From assembly GCF_902459685.1 (NCBI RefSeq), contig NZ_CABPSF010000005.1, forward strand, positions 186,001-250,000: a DNA stretch of 64,000 bases, written 5' to 3'. Source of the DNA: Pandoraea iniqua (GTDB taxonomy: Bacteria > Pseudomonadota > Gammaproteobacteria > Burkholderiales > Burkholderiaceae). Below, piece after piece: positions 41,304-50,417 of the stretch. Position numbers and translations under genes: made by a program. The notes below the pieces were generated by a model, which searched no databases, had not been told where the DNA came from, and was given only the letters and a program-made list of their open reading frames with translations. Within the stretch, counting starts at the first letter, position 1; every line of letters begins with the position of its first letter.

Positions 41304-42569
41304 TCAGGCGGCTGTCAGTCTCTCTGCCTTCTCGTCTCGAAGCGCTCCTTGCCATGCGTTATCGATGATTTCCGCATAGCCTGCTTCGATATTCCCAACG
41401 GGGAATGCTTTGGCCAGCCGAGTCACGCCGAGTGAATCGGAGAGCAGGTCGTTCAGTGATGCACGCGCGATGCCGAACGCGTTGAGATCGGTGGGGATAC
41501 CCAACTTGCCGACGAGATCGCGCAGCAGGTGGGGCAACGCGCGAACCGCCTGCACGTCATCGGCGTCGTCGATGCCGAACATTCGGGCGACTTCGAGCAA
41601 CTCGGTGTGGCGCGATTCGCGCAAGAGATCGATGGCATACGGCAGCACCACCGCGTTCGTGGCGCCGTGGGATTTGTGTGTGAGGGCTGCAACCCCGTAA
41701 GCAATGCCGTGGACCGCGTTGAGCCCCGCACTGCCGTACGACATCGCGGCATAGACGCTCGCGTAGCACATGCCGACGCGCGCCTCCACGTCGTTGCCAT
41801 TCTCGTAGCAACGCAGCAGATACGCGGCCGCCAGCCGGATCGACTCACGGGCGAAGAGCATCGTGAGGCCGCTGCGGCCGCTGTAACCCGGGTCGGCGCT
41901 GCCGTTGCGATCGAACCGGCTGGAGTCGAGCGTGACGAACGATTCAAGCGCGTGCGTGAGGGCGTCGATGCCGGACTCGGCCGTGACCTTGGGCGGACAG
42001 GTGAACGTGAGTTCGGGGTCGACGGCGGCGATAACGGGGCGCAGGCGGTTGTCCATCACGGCCGTCTTGATGCCGGTCGCCGGGTCGAACAGGATGGTGC
42101 CCGGTGTGAGCTCCGAGCCGGTGCCCGCGGTGGTCGGCACGGAAATGTGATCGATGACCGGCGAGTCGCTTGTGACACCGGCGCCGAAGTCGCGAATGGG
42201 GCGCCCGTCAGGGAGCGTGACACACAGCGCCTTGGCCAGATCGATGTTGCTGCCGCCGCCCAGTGAAACGACATGGTCGGGGCGTTGACCGTCGAGTATG
42301 CGGCGCAGTTCAACGGTCGCTTGATCGCAGAGGTCGGTGGTGGGGTCCGGTTGGCCGCCAGCGTAGACATCCACGTGGACACCAAGGCGTTCGCATGCAG
42401 CTACGTAATCGTTCACCCAAGACGTTTTGTCGGCGAAGAAGCGGTCGGTGAGGAGCAGGCCTCGTCGGTAGCCAAGACTGTGCAGCAGTTGGGGAAGCTT
42501 GTGGCGATAACCCAGTTCGATGATGAGCCGGGAGGGCGCACAAAAGTGGATGCAGTCATCGATTCTCAT
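41304..42569 (-). CDS. Iron-containing alcohol dehydrogenase (maleylacetate-reductase-like)
   Basis: A 421-residue group III dehydrogenase that would reduce or oxidise an alcohol, aldehyde or maleylacetate with NAD(P)H. GGGSNID (residues 104-110) binds the dinucleotide, TAGTGSELTPG and GIDALTHALESFV follow, and HGIAYGVAALTHKSHGATN carries the further metal His residues. Sequence alone does not separate these activities. The start overlaps the upstream hydrolase stop by four bases, so the two enzymes are made together, probably for one pathway. Confidence 0.87.
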   Translation of the reverse strand: MRIDDCIHFCAPSRLIIELGYRHKLPQLLHSLGYRRGLLLTDRFFADKTSWVNDYVAACERLGVHVDVYAGGQPDPTTDLCDQATVELRRILDGQRPDHVVSLGGGSNIDLAKALCVTLPDGRPIRDFGAGVTSDSPVIDHISVPTTAGTGSELTPGTILFDPATGIKTAVMDNRLRPVIAAVDPELTFTCPPKVTAESGIDALTHALESFVTLDSSRFDRNGSADPGYSGRSGLTMLFARESIRLAAAYLLRCYENGNDVEARVGMCYASVYAAMSYGSAGLNAVHGIAYGVAALTHKSHGATNAVVLPYAIDLLRESRHTELLEVARMFGIDDADDVQAVRALPHLLRDLVGKLGIPTDLNAFGIARASLNDLLSDSLGVTRLAKAFPVGNIEAGYAEIIDNAWQGALRDEKAERLTAA

Positions 42570-43327
42570 GAATTTTCCTTTCGGTTGAACGGGGGCTGCG
42601 ACGCCGCGCTGTGCCGGGACAGGAAGGCCCGCACGGCGGCACCGACGGCTTGCGTGTTCTGCGTCAGAAGGGAATGGCGAGCGCCGGGAATCACATGCAG
42701 CGTCGCGTCACGAATGCCCTCATGCATGCGGTGGGCGTGCGCGACCGGGCAGTCTTCATCGTCGCTGCCGTGAACGATGAGCGCGGGCATGGTGACGTGA
42801 GTCAGATGCGCGAGATGAGAGACGGGTTTGAGCGCCTGCCAAGTCCACGCCACAACCAGCGGGTGAGCTGCGCGCGTGAGTCCCAGACGACTCTCCCGCT
42901 GCCGGATCTCGTCGAGCAATGCGGTCTCTCCGGACGCCCCGAACCAATGCACTTCATTCAGTTGCGCGGTGCCCGACATCAGCATGACGGCCACCGGCGG
43001 CGCGTGTCGTGCTGTGCCATTCGCCAGTTGTGCCATCAGTTCGAAGATGACGGACACGCCCATGCTCCAGCCGGCCAGTACGTAGGGGCGAGTGCCGACC
43101 TCGTGCTCGATGACTCCGCCGACGAGCCGCGCGAACGCGTCGGCGCTGCATGCCGCTGGGGCGGCCGGAAATGCCGCGTCACCTCTGCCGGGCAGGTTCG
43201 GGAGAATGAACTCGAACGCGTCGCCAAGCGTGGTCGCCAGCGGCACCCACGATTCGTTCGTCCCCTGAATGCCATGCAGGGCGACTACTGGAAAGCCACC
43301 GGGCGTTCCTACGCGCCGAATCTCCAT
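42566..43327 (-). CDS. Alpha/beta-fold hydrolase
   Basis: A 253-residue cytoplasmic hydrolase. HGIQGT (18-23) forms the oxyanion hole, LAGWSMGVS holds nucleophile Ser88, LIVHGSDDEDCP carries the acidic residue and GARHSLLTQN the His. It lacks an export signal. It begins a leftward two-gene unit with the dehydrogenase, 20 bases downstream of a candidate operator. Possible roles are ester, lactone or ring-cleavage-product hydrolysis; I cannot choose. Confidence 0.85.
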   Translation of the reverse strand: MEIRRVGTPGGFPVVALHGIQGTNESWVPLATTLGDAFEFILPNLPGRGDAAFPAAPAACSADAFARLVGGVIEHEVGTRPYVLAGWSMGVSVIFELMAQLANGTARHAPPVAVMLMSGTAQLNEVHWFGASGETALLDEIRQRESRLGLTRAAHPLVVAWTWQALKPVSHLAHLTHVTMPALIVHGSDDEDCPVAHAHRMHEGIRDATLHVIPGARHSLLTQNTQAVGAAVRAFLSRHSAASQPPFNRKENS

Positions 43328-43346
43328 CGTAAGCCTTTTGTTTGAG

Positions 43347-43362
43347 TAATATATTAGTTGAT
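43347..43362. promoter_or_regulatory. Candidate GntR operator, copy 2
   Basis: TAATATATTAGTTGAT contains the perfect palindrome TAATATATTA. It lies 20 bases upstream of the hydrolase start and 137 bases upstream of the divergent gntR-family gene. Confidence 0.6.
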
Positions 43363-43498
43363 GAATAATAGCACATCAGTTTGACCGGACAAGCGGCACG
43401 AACACCGGGAAAGCCCGGGTAGCGCAGGGGAGGGGCGTCGTGAGAGGGCGTCAGAAGCAAGTGATATACAATTAATATTTGCTCTGAGCCCTGACCCA

Positions 43499-44221
43499 AT
43501 GGCGACAAAAAAAGCGACACCACGCAAGGAAAAATCAGAAGCCGTCACGCCGGAACAGCGCGTAGAGGCGATCCCTCGCGGTCACATGGTCGATCGTGCT
43601 TACGAGTGGATTGAAGAGGCAATCGTGACGCTGCGGCTCGCGCCCGGCTCGACGATGTCGGAGTTGCAGTTGAGCGAGATGACGGGCTTTGGCCGCACAC
43701 CGATTCGCGAGGCCATTCAGCGGCTGGCCCGTGAACATCTGATCGTCGTGCTGCCACAGCGCGGGCTGCTCGTGCCGCCGATGGATGTGGGCAAGCAGTT
43801 GCGACTGTTGGAAACACGGCGCGAAGTCGAACGGCTGATCGCCAGAAGCGCCGCGAAGAAGGCCACTGCCGAACAACGCGAGCATTTCACGCGTCTGGCG
43901 AAGGAATTTAAGAGTTCTGCGCGCAGCGGCAAGGATGTGGAGTTTGTCCGCGCCGACCGCGAATTCAACGAGTTGTGTCTGGTCGCCGCACGCAACGAAT
44001 TCGCCGAAGGTGCGATGCGGTTGCTGCACGGCCTGTCGCGCCGTTTCTGGTACTACCACTACAAGGAAGCGGCCGACTTGCCGACGATGGCGCGTCTGCA
44101 CGCCGAAGTGGCCGAAGCGATTGCTGCCGGTGAAGTAAAGCGGGCGGGTGAAGCGCTCGACGCGCTGCTGGACAACATCGAGGAATTCACGCGTGCCACG
44201 GTGCTGGGTGACCGGGCATAG
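43499..44221 (+). CDS. GntR-family regulator (FCD domain)
   Basis: A 240-residue regulator with an N-terminal winged helix (about residues 25-95; LRLAPGSTMSELQLSEMTG, GRTPIREAIQRLAREHL) and a helical FCD ligand domain (about 100-235). FCD proteins usually bind carboxylated metabolites through a metal site. It is divergent from the hydrolase-dehydrogenase genes, and repeated 16-bp sites near both leftward starts make these its likely targets. Confidence 0.88.
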   Translation: MATKKATPRKEKSEAVTPEQRVEAIPRGHMVDRAYEWIEEAIVTLRLAPGSTMSELQLSEMTGFGRTPIREAIQRLAREHLIVVLPQRGLLVPPMDVGKQLRLLETRREVERLIARSAAKKATAEQREHFTRLAKEFKSSARSGKDVEFVRADREFNELCLVAARNEFAEGAMRLLHGLSRRFWYYHYKEAADLPTMARLHAEVAEAIAAGEVKRAGEALDALLDNIEEFTRATVLGDRA

Positions 44222-44265
44222 CGCATTTGCACATCGCGCGAACGTCAGCACGCCGCCTCATAAAG

Positions 44266-44301
44266 AAAGCCCCGCCATGACAAAACATGGCGGGGCTTTT
44301 T
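44266..44301. terminator. Bidirectional terminator between gntR and SDR genes
   Basis: AAAGCCCCGCCATG (44266-44279) and CATGGCGGGGCTTT (44286-44299) form a 14-base perfect stem with a six-base loop and flanking A and T runs. The two genes converge on it. Confidence 0.93.
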
Positions 44302-44317
44302 CATACGTGGGGGACGC

Positions 44318-45022
44318 TTACACCGAGCGGGTCAGTCCGCCATCTACACGAAGGTTTTGGCCGGTGATATAGCCGCCGCCTTCCGATGCGAGAAACGCCA
44401 CCGTTGCGGCAATTTCTTCGGCCTTGCCGTAGCGCTGCATCGGCACGCTGTCGCGGCGTGTGTCTTGTTGCGGCAGGCTGTCGATCCAGCCGGGCAGGAT
44501 GTTGTTCATGCGCACGTTGTCTTTCGCGTACTTGTCGGCAAACAGCTTCGTGAACGATGCGAGCCCCGCACGGAACACCGCCGACGTCGGGAACATGTCG
44601 CTCGGCTCGAAGGCCCATGCCGTCGAGATGTTGATGATCGCGCCCGCTTGCTGCTTCTGCATGATCGGCGTCACCAGCCGCGTCGGACGAATTACGTTCA
44701 TCAGATACGTATCCATCCCGCGATGCCAGTCGTCGTCGCTGATCTCGAGAATCGGCGCACGCGGGCCATGCCCGGCGCTGTTGACCAGCACGTCGATGCG
44801 GCCCCAGCGCGAGACGGCGGCATCGACCAGTGCTTGCAGCGATTCAACCGACTGGTTCGAGCCCGTGACGCCCACACCGCCCAACTCGGCGGCCAGCGCC
44901 TCGCCCTTGCCGGACGACGACAGAATGCCGACCTTATAACCATCGGCTGCCAACCGGCGCGCCGCTGCGGCACCCATGCCGCTGCCGCCTGCCGTCACCA
45001 ACGCCACTTTTTCTACAGTCAT
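44318..45022 (-). CDS. SDR-fold protein lacking the catalytic Tyr/Lys pair
   Basis: A 234-residue Rossmann protein of the short-chain dehydrogenase family. The cofactor motif TAGGSGMG is at residues 10-17 and VLVNSAG at 78-84. Ser133 is in place, but the expected YxxxK is replaced by Thr146 and Phe150 (in FPTSAVFRAG), so normal SDR chemistry is unlikely. The rest, including GWIDSLP and the C-terminal ITGQNLRVDGGLT, is intact, so the gene does not look decayed. ATG at 45022 has a TCCTCC-complement ribosome site (GGAGGA). It is divergent from a LysR gene. Confidence 0.85.
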   Translation of the reverse strand: MTVEKVALVTAGGSGMGAAAARRLAADGYKVGILSSSGKGEALAAELGGVGVTGSNQSVESLQALVDAAVSRWGRIDVLVNSAGHGPRAPILEISDDDWHRGMDTYLMNVIRPTRLVTPIMQKQQAGAIINISTAWAFEPSDMFPTSAVFRAGLASFTKLFADKYAKDNVRMNNILPGWIDSLPQQDTRRDSVPMQRYGKAEEIAATVAFLASEGGGYITGQNLRVDGGLTRSV

Positions 45023-45176
45023 GCTGCTATCCTCCAGATGCGTCGGCTGCCGCCACCATGGCGCCCCGACTCTCGTGACTCGTGCAACGCTCGTCATTCA
45101 CGGATGAAAGCGTAACATCCCACGCGCGGGTCGATGCACCAGATTTCAACGCTTGATCCAGTAGAAAAACTACACC

Positions 45177-46073
45177 ATGTCCGAAGCTTTTGGCCGTCTT
45201 CCGTCACTTAACGCGTTGCGTGCGTTCGAGGCCGCGAGCCGGCATCTGAACTTCCGCATTGCCGCCGAGGAACTCGGTGTGACGCAGGGCGCGGTCGCCC
45301 AACAGATTCGCGGGCTGGAAGCCGAGCTCGGCATGAAGCTGTTCGAGCGCCATCCGCGCACACTCTCGCTCACGGAGAATGGTCGGCGCTATTCCGGCAG
45401 CGTGCGCCGTGCGTTCGAAGTGCTGACTGAAGCCACGCAGGCGTTGCGGCCGGAGCCGCTTCGGCTGACGATCAGCGTGACGCCGACGTTCGCGTCCAAA
45501 TGGCTGATTCCGAGGCTTCCGGCGTTTCTCGCCACGCATCCCGACATTGACCTGCGCATTCTCGCGACCGACCGGTTGTCGCATTTCCAGGCCGACGCCG
45601 TCGACCTCGCCGTGCGCTACGGCCGCCCACCGTTCGGCGGTGGCGTGAGTGTGGAGTTGCTGTTCGAAGAAGTGCAGGTCGCCGTCGCCAGCCCGCAATT
45701 GCTCGCTACCGCTGGGCATCCCGGGCCAGCGGGCACGCTGCACGGCCATGCCTTGCTGCACGATGCCCACAACGCATGGCCGCAGTTCCTCGATCAGGCG
45801 ATGCCGAAGTCGCTGCCCTCGGTCGCGAAGAACATCCGCTTCAATCAGACTGCACTCGCGATCGATGCCGCCGTCGCCGGTCAGGGGCTGGCGCTAGCGC
45901 ATACGGACTTTGTCGCGCCGGACGTTGCCGCCGGGCGGCTGGTGCGCCTCTTCGACACCGAATTACGCACGGGGGCGGGCTTCTACATCGTGTCGCCGCG
46001 TCGTCAGCGTCACGCGGGGCAGGTGGCGAATGTGCGCGCTTGGCTTTTGCAGGAGACACGCTTCGCGGGTTAG
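45177..46073 (+). CDS. LysR-type regulator (GcvA-like)
   Basis: A 298-residue LTTR. The sequence LPSLNALRAFEAASRHLNFRI and VTQGAVAQQIRGLEAELG in the DNA-binding domain, and RHPRTLSLTENGR, match the GcvA/AmpR subgroup. The effector domain has SVTPTFASKWLIPRL and DLAVRYG. It is divergent from the SDR gene, which is its likely target. The dyad GTAG-A5-CTAC lies only four bases before the ATG. Confidence 0.88.
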   Translation: MSEAFGRLPSLNALRAFEAASRHLNFRIAAEELGVTQGAVAQQIRGLEAELGMKLFERHPRTLSLTENGRRYSGSVRRAFEVLTEATQALRPEPLRLTISVTPTFASKWLIPRLPAFLATHPDIDLRILATDRLSHFQADAVDLAVRYGRPPFGGGVSVELLFEEVQVAVASPQLLATAGHPGPAGTLHGHALLHDAHNAWPQFLDQAMPKSLPSVAKNIRFNQTALAIDAAVAGQGLALAHTDFVAPDVAAGRLVRLFDTELRTGAGFYIVSPRRQRHAGQVANVRAWLLQETRFAG

Positions 46074-46119
46074 GATTTCGCCAAACGCAATCGAACGTAA
46101 TTGGAAACTCTCACTTGCC

Positions 46120-47034
46120 ATGGCGTATCCCGATCTGAATTTGCTTCACGCGCTCGACATTCTGTTGGAAGAGGGGAGCGTCGTGGGCGCCGCCCGGCGT
46201 ATGCATCTGAGCCCGCCGGCGATGAGCCGCACGCTCAGCCGTATCCGCGAAACACTGGGCGACCCGGTATTCGTGCAGGCCGGTCGCAAGCTGGTGCCGA
46301 CACCACGTGCACTGGCGCTGCGTGAGCAGGTCCGTCTCGCCGTCGAGCAGGCAACACAAGTTCTCTCCCCGAGTGCCGAAGTCGATCTCAAGACGCTGGA
46401 GCGACGCTTCAACGTGCGCGCCAACGACATTTTCGTCGGCATGCATTCGGGCCGGTTGCTCGAAGCGATGTCTAGCGAGATGCCGCGCGCGATGCTGCGT
46501 TTCGCCCCCGAAGAGGACGACATCGACGACGAAGCGCTGCGCAGCGGGCGCATCGATCTTTTCATCAGCGCATCGCGCCAGCTCGGGCCGGAGATCCGGG
46601 TGCAGTCGCTGTTCACTACGCGCTTTGTGGGGATCGCGCGCGACGACCATCCGATCTTCGACGAGGACATTACGCCCGAGCGAATCACGCGCTGGGGGCA
46701 TATCGGCGTATCGCGGCGAGGGAAATTCGCGGGGCCGATCGACACGGCGCTCGACGGACTCGGCCTTCGCCGTCATGTGGCGCTGGTGGTCTCGACCCCG
46801 TTCACGGCACTGTTCGCGCTGCAAGACTCGGACTTGTTGCTGGCGTTGCCGTCCGATCTTGCGCAGAGCGCGATCTCGGCGGGCATGCGCATTCGCGCAT
46901 TCGATCTGCCGGTGCCGTTGGAGACGGTGGTGCTCACGCAGGCATGGCACCCGCGCTTTCAGGCGGACCCGGCGCATCAGTGGCTGCGCCGCACGATTCG
47001 CGAGCTGTGCGGGGATCTGCCGGCCGCCGCCTGA
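46120..47034 (+). CDS. LysR-type regulator upstream of the efflux genes
   Basis: A 304-residue LTTR of the NodD/NahR-like group (PDLNLLHALDILLEEGSVVGAA at the start, PAMSRTLSRIRETLGDPVF in the recognition helix). The start is the ATG at 46120; the open frame upstream lies inside the preceding LysR gene. The effector domain has DLFISASRQLGPEI-type sequence. It is 105 bases upstream of, and on the same strand as, the efflux operon, which suggests it responds to the exported compound. Confidence 0.87.
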   Translation: MAYPDLNLLHALDILLEEGSVVGAARRMHLSPPAMSRTLSRIRETLGDPVFVQAGRKLVPTPRALALREQVRLAVEQATQVLSPSAEVDLKTLERRFNVRANDIFVGMHSGRLLEAMSSEMPRAMLRFAPEEDDIDDEALRSGRIDLFISASRQLGPEIRVQSLFTTRFVGIARDDHPIFDEDITPERITRWGHIGVSRRGKFAGPIDTALDGLGLRRHVALVVSTPFTALFALQDSDLLLALPSDLAQSAISAGMRIRAFDLPVPLETVVLTQAWHPRFQADPAHQWLRRTIRELCGDLPAAA

Positions 47035-47139
47035 GAATCGTTGCGTCTGGCGCACTCATTAATTCCAATCAAGTCACTTTTCGCAGCGTAGCGGTGGCCC
47101 CTACAGTGGTGATCGACATCACTTCGGTAAAGGGACATC

Positions 47140-49308
47140 GTGCAATCCGCGTCATCGCAGACGGCGACTAATGCCGTGGCAGCCGGGGCAACACCGCCCG
47201 GCCGCCTGACCCTCCGGTTACTGGCCGGGCTCGGGCGGATCGATCTGAGCTCGCCACGCGCCACCTACGTTTTACGGTCCATCCTCGCTGCGTGGCTGGC
47301 GCTCGTCGTCGCCTATGCGCTGGAACTGGAGATGCCGTATTCGGCGGCATCGACGGTCTTGCTGGTCATCAACCCCATTCAGGGCGCCGTCATCGGCAAA
47401 GGGACGTGGCGTGTGCTCGGCACCCTCGGCGGCATGGCCGTGTCGGTGCTGCTCATGAGCGCATTCGGGCAGATGCCATGGCTGTTTCTGCTGGGCTTCG
47501 GCCTGTGGCTCGGGCTTTGTGTGGCGGGCATGACGCTGCTGCGGCACTTCCGGGCGTCGGGTGTGGTGGTCGCAGGCTACACCGTCGGGCTGGCGACGTT
47601 CGGCGCGCTGCAACATCCGCAACTGACTTTCGAACATGTGATCGGCCGGGGCTCGACCGTCATGATCGGCGTCGTGTGTCTGGGGCTGGTGTCGGCGTTG
47701 TTCAGCCGGCGCAGTGTGCGCAGCAAGCTGGAAGGCTTGTTGGGACGATTGTCGGCAAATGTCGCCGAAGCGTTGGCCAGCCAGCACGCCGCTGCCGTTA
47801 GCGGTGCCGACGGGACCCGCGCGGCCACGCCAACGATCGCCCCGGCCCGGCGGCAACTGATGGCCGAGATTTACGGTATCGATGACTTGCTCGCGCTGGG
47901 CAAGGCCGAATCGTCCGATCTGGCCCATCGCGCGGACGCCGTGCGGCACGCGATGGCGTCGCTCTTCGCGGCGCTGGCGGGTGGGGTGTTGCCGACCGGG
48001 GGCGAGCGTGATGCGTCACAGCAATGGCGCGACATGCCGTCCATGCTCGCCACCGCGTGGCGCGAGGCCGGACAGGCCGTAGCAACGGGGGCAACGGGCT
48101 TACCGCGCGCCGTGGATATTCTGCGCACTGCGCGGGCGCGTCTGTCGGCAACGCTCGAAGCACCGTCGGGCATCACCCCATCGACATCCCCAGCGCTTCA
48201 CATCGCGGTCGACCGGCTGATCGAACAGATCGACGACTATCTCGCCGCGTTGGAGGGCCTCGCGTCGCTGCGCCGAACACGTCCGCGGACGGCATCCCGA
48301 CATGTGCCACCTGTACCGCCCGTGCATTTTCATCGTGACGTTCGCGCCGCTTGGCAGAACGGCTTGCGCGCCATGCTGACGCTGGTCTGCACGGGGGCAT
48401 TCTGGATCGTCACGGGCTGGCCGCACGGCGACATGATGCTGCTGATCGTTGCGCCGTATTGCGCGTTGCTCGCGACGGCACCCAACCCGGCGGCCGGGGC
48501 GTTGCAGTTCGTCAAGGGCACGGTGATCGCAGTGCCGGCGGCGTTTGTCTGCGCGTTCGTCGTGCTGCCGCACATCGAAGGCCTGCCCCTGTTGCTTGTC
48601 GTGCTGGCCTTGTTCTGGCTGCCCGGCATTTACGCGACGACGATGCCGCAGCACGGCCTTGCCGCGCTGGCGTACCTCGTTGGCTTCAACACGTTGACGG
48701 GCGCCGATAACCCGATGCACTACGACGTCGCCCTGTTCCTGAACTGGTCGATCGCATGGGTGCTAGGCACGCTCTTCGCGTGGATGGGCTTCCGGTTGTT
48801 TTTGCCGAGGCAGTTGCCGCGCGACATCGCCCGCCTGCGCGCACGCATTCGCGATGAGGCCGTGAAGTTGTTGCGCGTGGGAAGTCTTGCGGCCACCTCG
48901 CACAACTCACACGTCTGGCAACGCCGGCAACAGCATCGAATCGCGCAGTTGGGGGCGTTGCTCAAGACGCAGCCGGACGCCATGGATCGGGCGATTGCGG
49001 ATGCGCTGGCCAGCCTGCATCTCGGGCGCGAAATTCATCGCCTGCGCGCGTGGTTGCAACGCAAGGGGGGCGATGCCTTGTGCCGCCAGATCATCGCGAC
49101 AGCCCTCGCTCGCATGGCACGCCGTGCGGACGATCCGTCACGGTCTGCACGTCACGCACGGGATGCCGCACGGCGTCTTTCCGTGGCGCATGTAGAGGCG
49201 GCAAGTGTTACCGGCGTGCAAGCCGCGCTGACCGATATCGCCGACTTGCTCGACGCTCACGCCAGCTATTTCTCAACGTTGCCTCCGGTGCGTACCCATG
49301 CTCAGTGA
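47140..49308 (+). CDS. FUSC-family inner-membrane exporter (AaeB-like)
   Basis: A 722-residue pump of the aromatic acid exporter family. Two blocks of hydrophobic segments (about residues 43-180 and 410-540) each carry the fusaric-acid-resistance fold, with a soluble helical region between and after them. It starts at GTG 47140 with AAAGGGA upstream. It overlaps the next small gene by 11 bases. In E. coli AaeB with AaeA exports p-hydroxybenzoate; the substrate here is not known. Confidence 0.88.
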   Translation: MQSASSQTATNAVAAGATPPGRLTLRLLAGLGRIDLSSPRATYVLRSILAAWLALVVAYALELEMPYSAASTVLLVINPIQGAVIGKGTWRVLGTLGGMAVSVLLMSAFGQMPWLFLLGFGLWLGLCVAGMTLLRHFRASGVVVAGYTVGLATFGALQHPQLTFEHVIGRGSTVMIGVVCLGLVSALFSRRSVRSKLEGLLGRLSANVAEALASQHAAAVSGADGTRAATPTIAPARRQLMAEIYGIDDLLALGKAESSDLAHRADAVRHAMASLFAALAGGVLPTGGERDASQQWRDMPSMLATAWREAGQAVATGATGLPRAVDILRTARARLSATLEAPSGITPSTSPALHIAVDRLIEQIDDYLAALEGLASLRRTRPRTASRHVPPVPPVHFHRDVRAAWQNGLRAMLTLVCTGAFWIVTGWPHGDMMLLIVAPYCALLATAPNPAAGALQFVKGTVIAVPAAFVCAFVVLPHIEGLPLLLVVLALFWLPGIYATTMPQHGLAALAYLVGFNTLTGADNPMHYDVALFLNWSIAWVLGTLFAWMGFRLFLPRQLPRDIARLRARIRDEAVKLLRVGSLAATSHNSHVWQRRQQHRIAQLGALLKTQPDAMDRAIADALASLHLGREIHRLRAWLQRKGGDALCRQIIATALARMARRADDPSRSARHARDAARRLSVAHVEAASVTGVQAALTDIADLLDAHASYFSTLPPVRTHAQ

Positions 49309-49492
49309 AGTTGCCGTGGCGGGCATCTATTTGCCGCCGTTCTTTGTTTATGCCTGCGTTGCCGTGCCGCTTTTCCTCGGGGTGCGCTTCGTTCTCGCAC
49401 GCACCGGCGTGTTGCGGCGCGTCTGGCATCCGGCGCTCTTCGAGTTCGCCATTTCCCTCTGTCTGGTTTCTGTCTTGATGCTTTATGTCTAA
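49298..49492 (+). CDS. DUF1656 small membrane protein (AaeX-like)
   Basis: A 64-residue protein with two hydrophobic segments (residues 9-31 and 46-63) separated by a charged turn (ARTGVLRRVWHPALFE). It matches the small AaeX/DUF1656 proteins found between FUSC pump and adaptor genes. Its start overlaps the pump gene and its end overlaps the adaptor gene by eight bases. It has no known function of its own. Confidence 0.88.
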   Translation: MLSEVAVAGIYLPPFFVYACVAVPLFLGVRFVLARTGVLRRVWHPALFEFAISLCLVSVLMLYV

Positions 49493-50417
49493 TCGTGCGT
49501 TGTGGTTCCGTCCGGTCGCGAAAGCGGCGGGCACTTTGGCCGCGCTTTGTCTGGCGGTGGTTCTTGTGGTTGCGCTGTGGCAGGCGTACGTTCTCGCGCC
49601 ATGGACGCGCGACGGGCGCGTCAGTGCCGAAGTCGTGCGCATTGCACCGGAAATCTCCGGCACCGTGCAAGACGTGGCCGTCGTCGACAATCAGTTCGTG
49701 CGGCGCGGCGACCTGCTATACCGCGTCGATCCCGAGCGTTTTCGGCTCGCCGTCTCGCAGGCCGAGGCGCAGTTGAGCGCCGCGAGCGCCGTCTTGCAGC
49801 AGAAGCAACAAGACGCGCGACGGCGTCGCGGGATGGACGATCTGGTGCCCGGCGAAGAGATTCAGCGCGCGGGTCAGGCGGTGGCGATTGCCATGGCGGA
49901 CCAACGCCGGGCACAGGTCGCACTCGACGTCGCGCGACTCGATCTCGCGCGCACCGAGTTGCGCGCGCCGGTCGACGGTTACGTCACGCACCTACGGCTT
50001 CGGCCGGGCGATTACGCCGTCGCCGGACACGCCAGCATCGCGCTGCTCGACGCCCACAGTTTCTGGATCACGGGTTATTTCGAGGAAACGAAACTGCGGG
50101 GCATTCACCCGGGCGCGCCGGCACGCATCCGGCTGATGGGCTTCGATGACCTGATCGACGGCCACGTGGCGAGCATCGGACGCGGCATCACCGATGCCAA
50201 CGAGCATCCGGATTCGCAGGGCCTGCCGAGCGTTGAGCCCACGTTCAGTTGGGTGCGTCTGGCGCAGCGTATCCCCGTGCGCGTCGCCATCGACCGCGTG
50301 CCGCCGGGGATCGTACTGGCCGCCGGCATGACGTGCAGCGTCGATGTTGGCCCGTCAGGGCAGGGCGCCGCACCGAAAGGCGCGCTGGCCAGTCTGCTGA
50401 TGCGGTGGATGTCATGA
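49485..50417 (+). CDS. HlyD/AaeA-family periplasmic adaptor subunit
   Basis: A 310-residue membrane fusion protein that bridges the pump to an outer-membrane channel. One N-terminal anchor helix (about residues 12-32), then a biotinyl-lipoyl half (VRIAPEISGTVQDVAVVDNQ), a coiled coil (about 90-150, Ala/Gln/Arg-rich), the second lipoyl half (LRAPVDGYVTHLRLRPGDYA) and a beta barrel. It overlaps the NodT gene by four bases (ATGA). Confidence 0.92.
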   Translation: MSNRALWFRPVAKAAGTLAALCLAVVLVVALWQAYVLAPWTRDGRVSAEVVRIAPEISGTVQDVAVVDNQFVRRGDLLYRVDPERFRLAVSQAEAQLSAASAVLQQKQQDARRRRGMDDLVPGEEIQRAGQAVAIAMADQRRAQVALDVARLDLARTELRAPVDGYVTHLRLRPGDYAVAGHASIALLDAHSFWITGYFEETKLRGIHPGAPARIRLMGFDDLIDGHVASIGRGITDANEHPDSQGLPSVEPTFSWVRLAQRIPVRVAIDRVPPGIVLAAGMTCSVDVGPSGQGAAPKGALASLLMRWMS

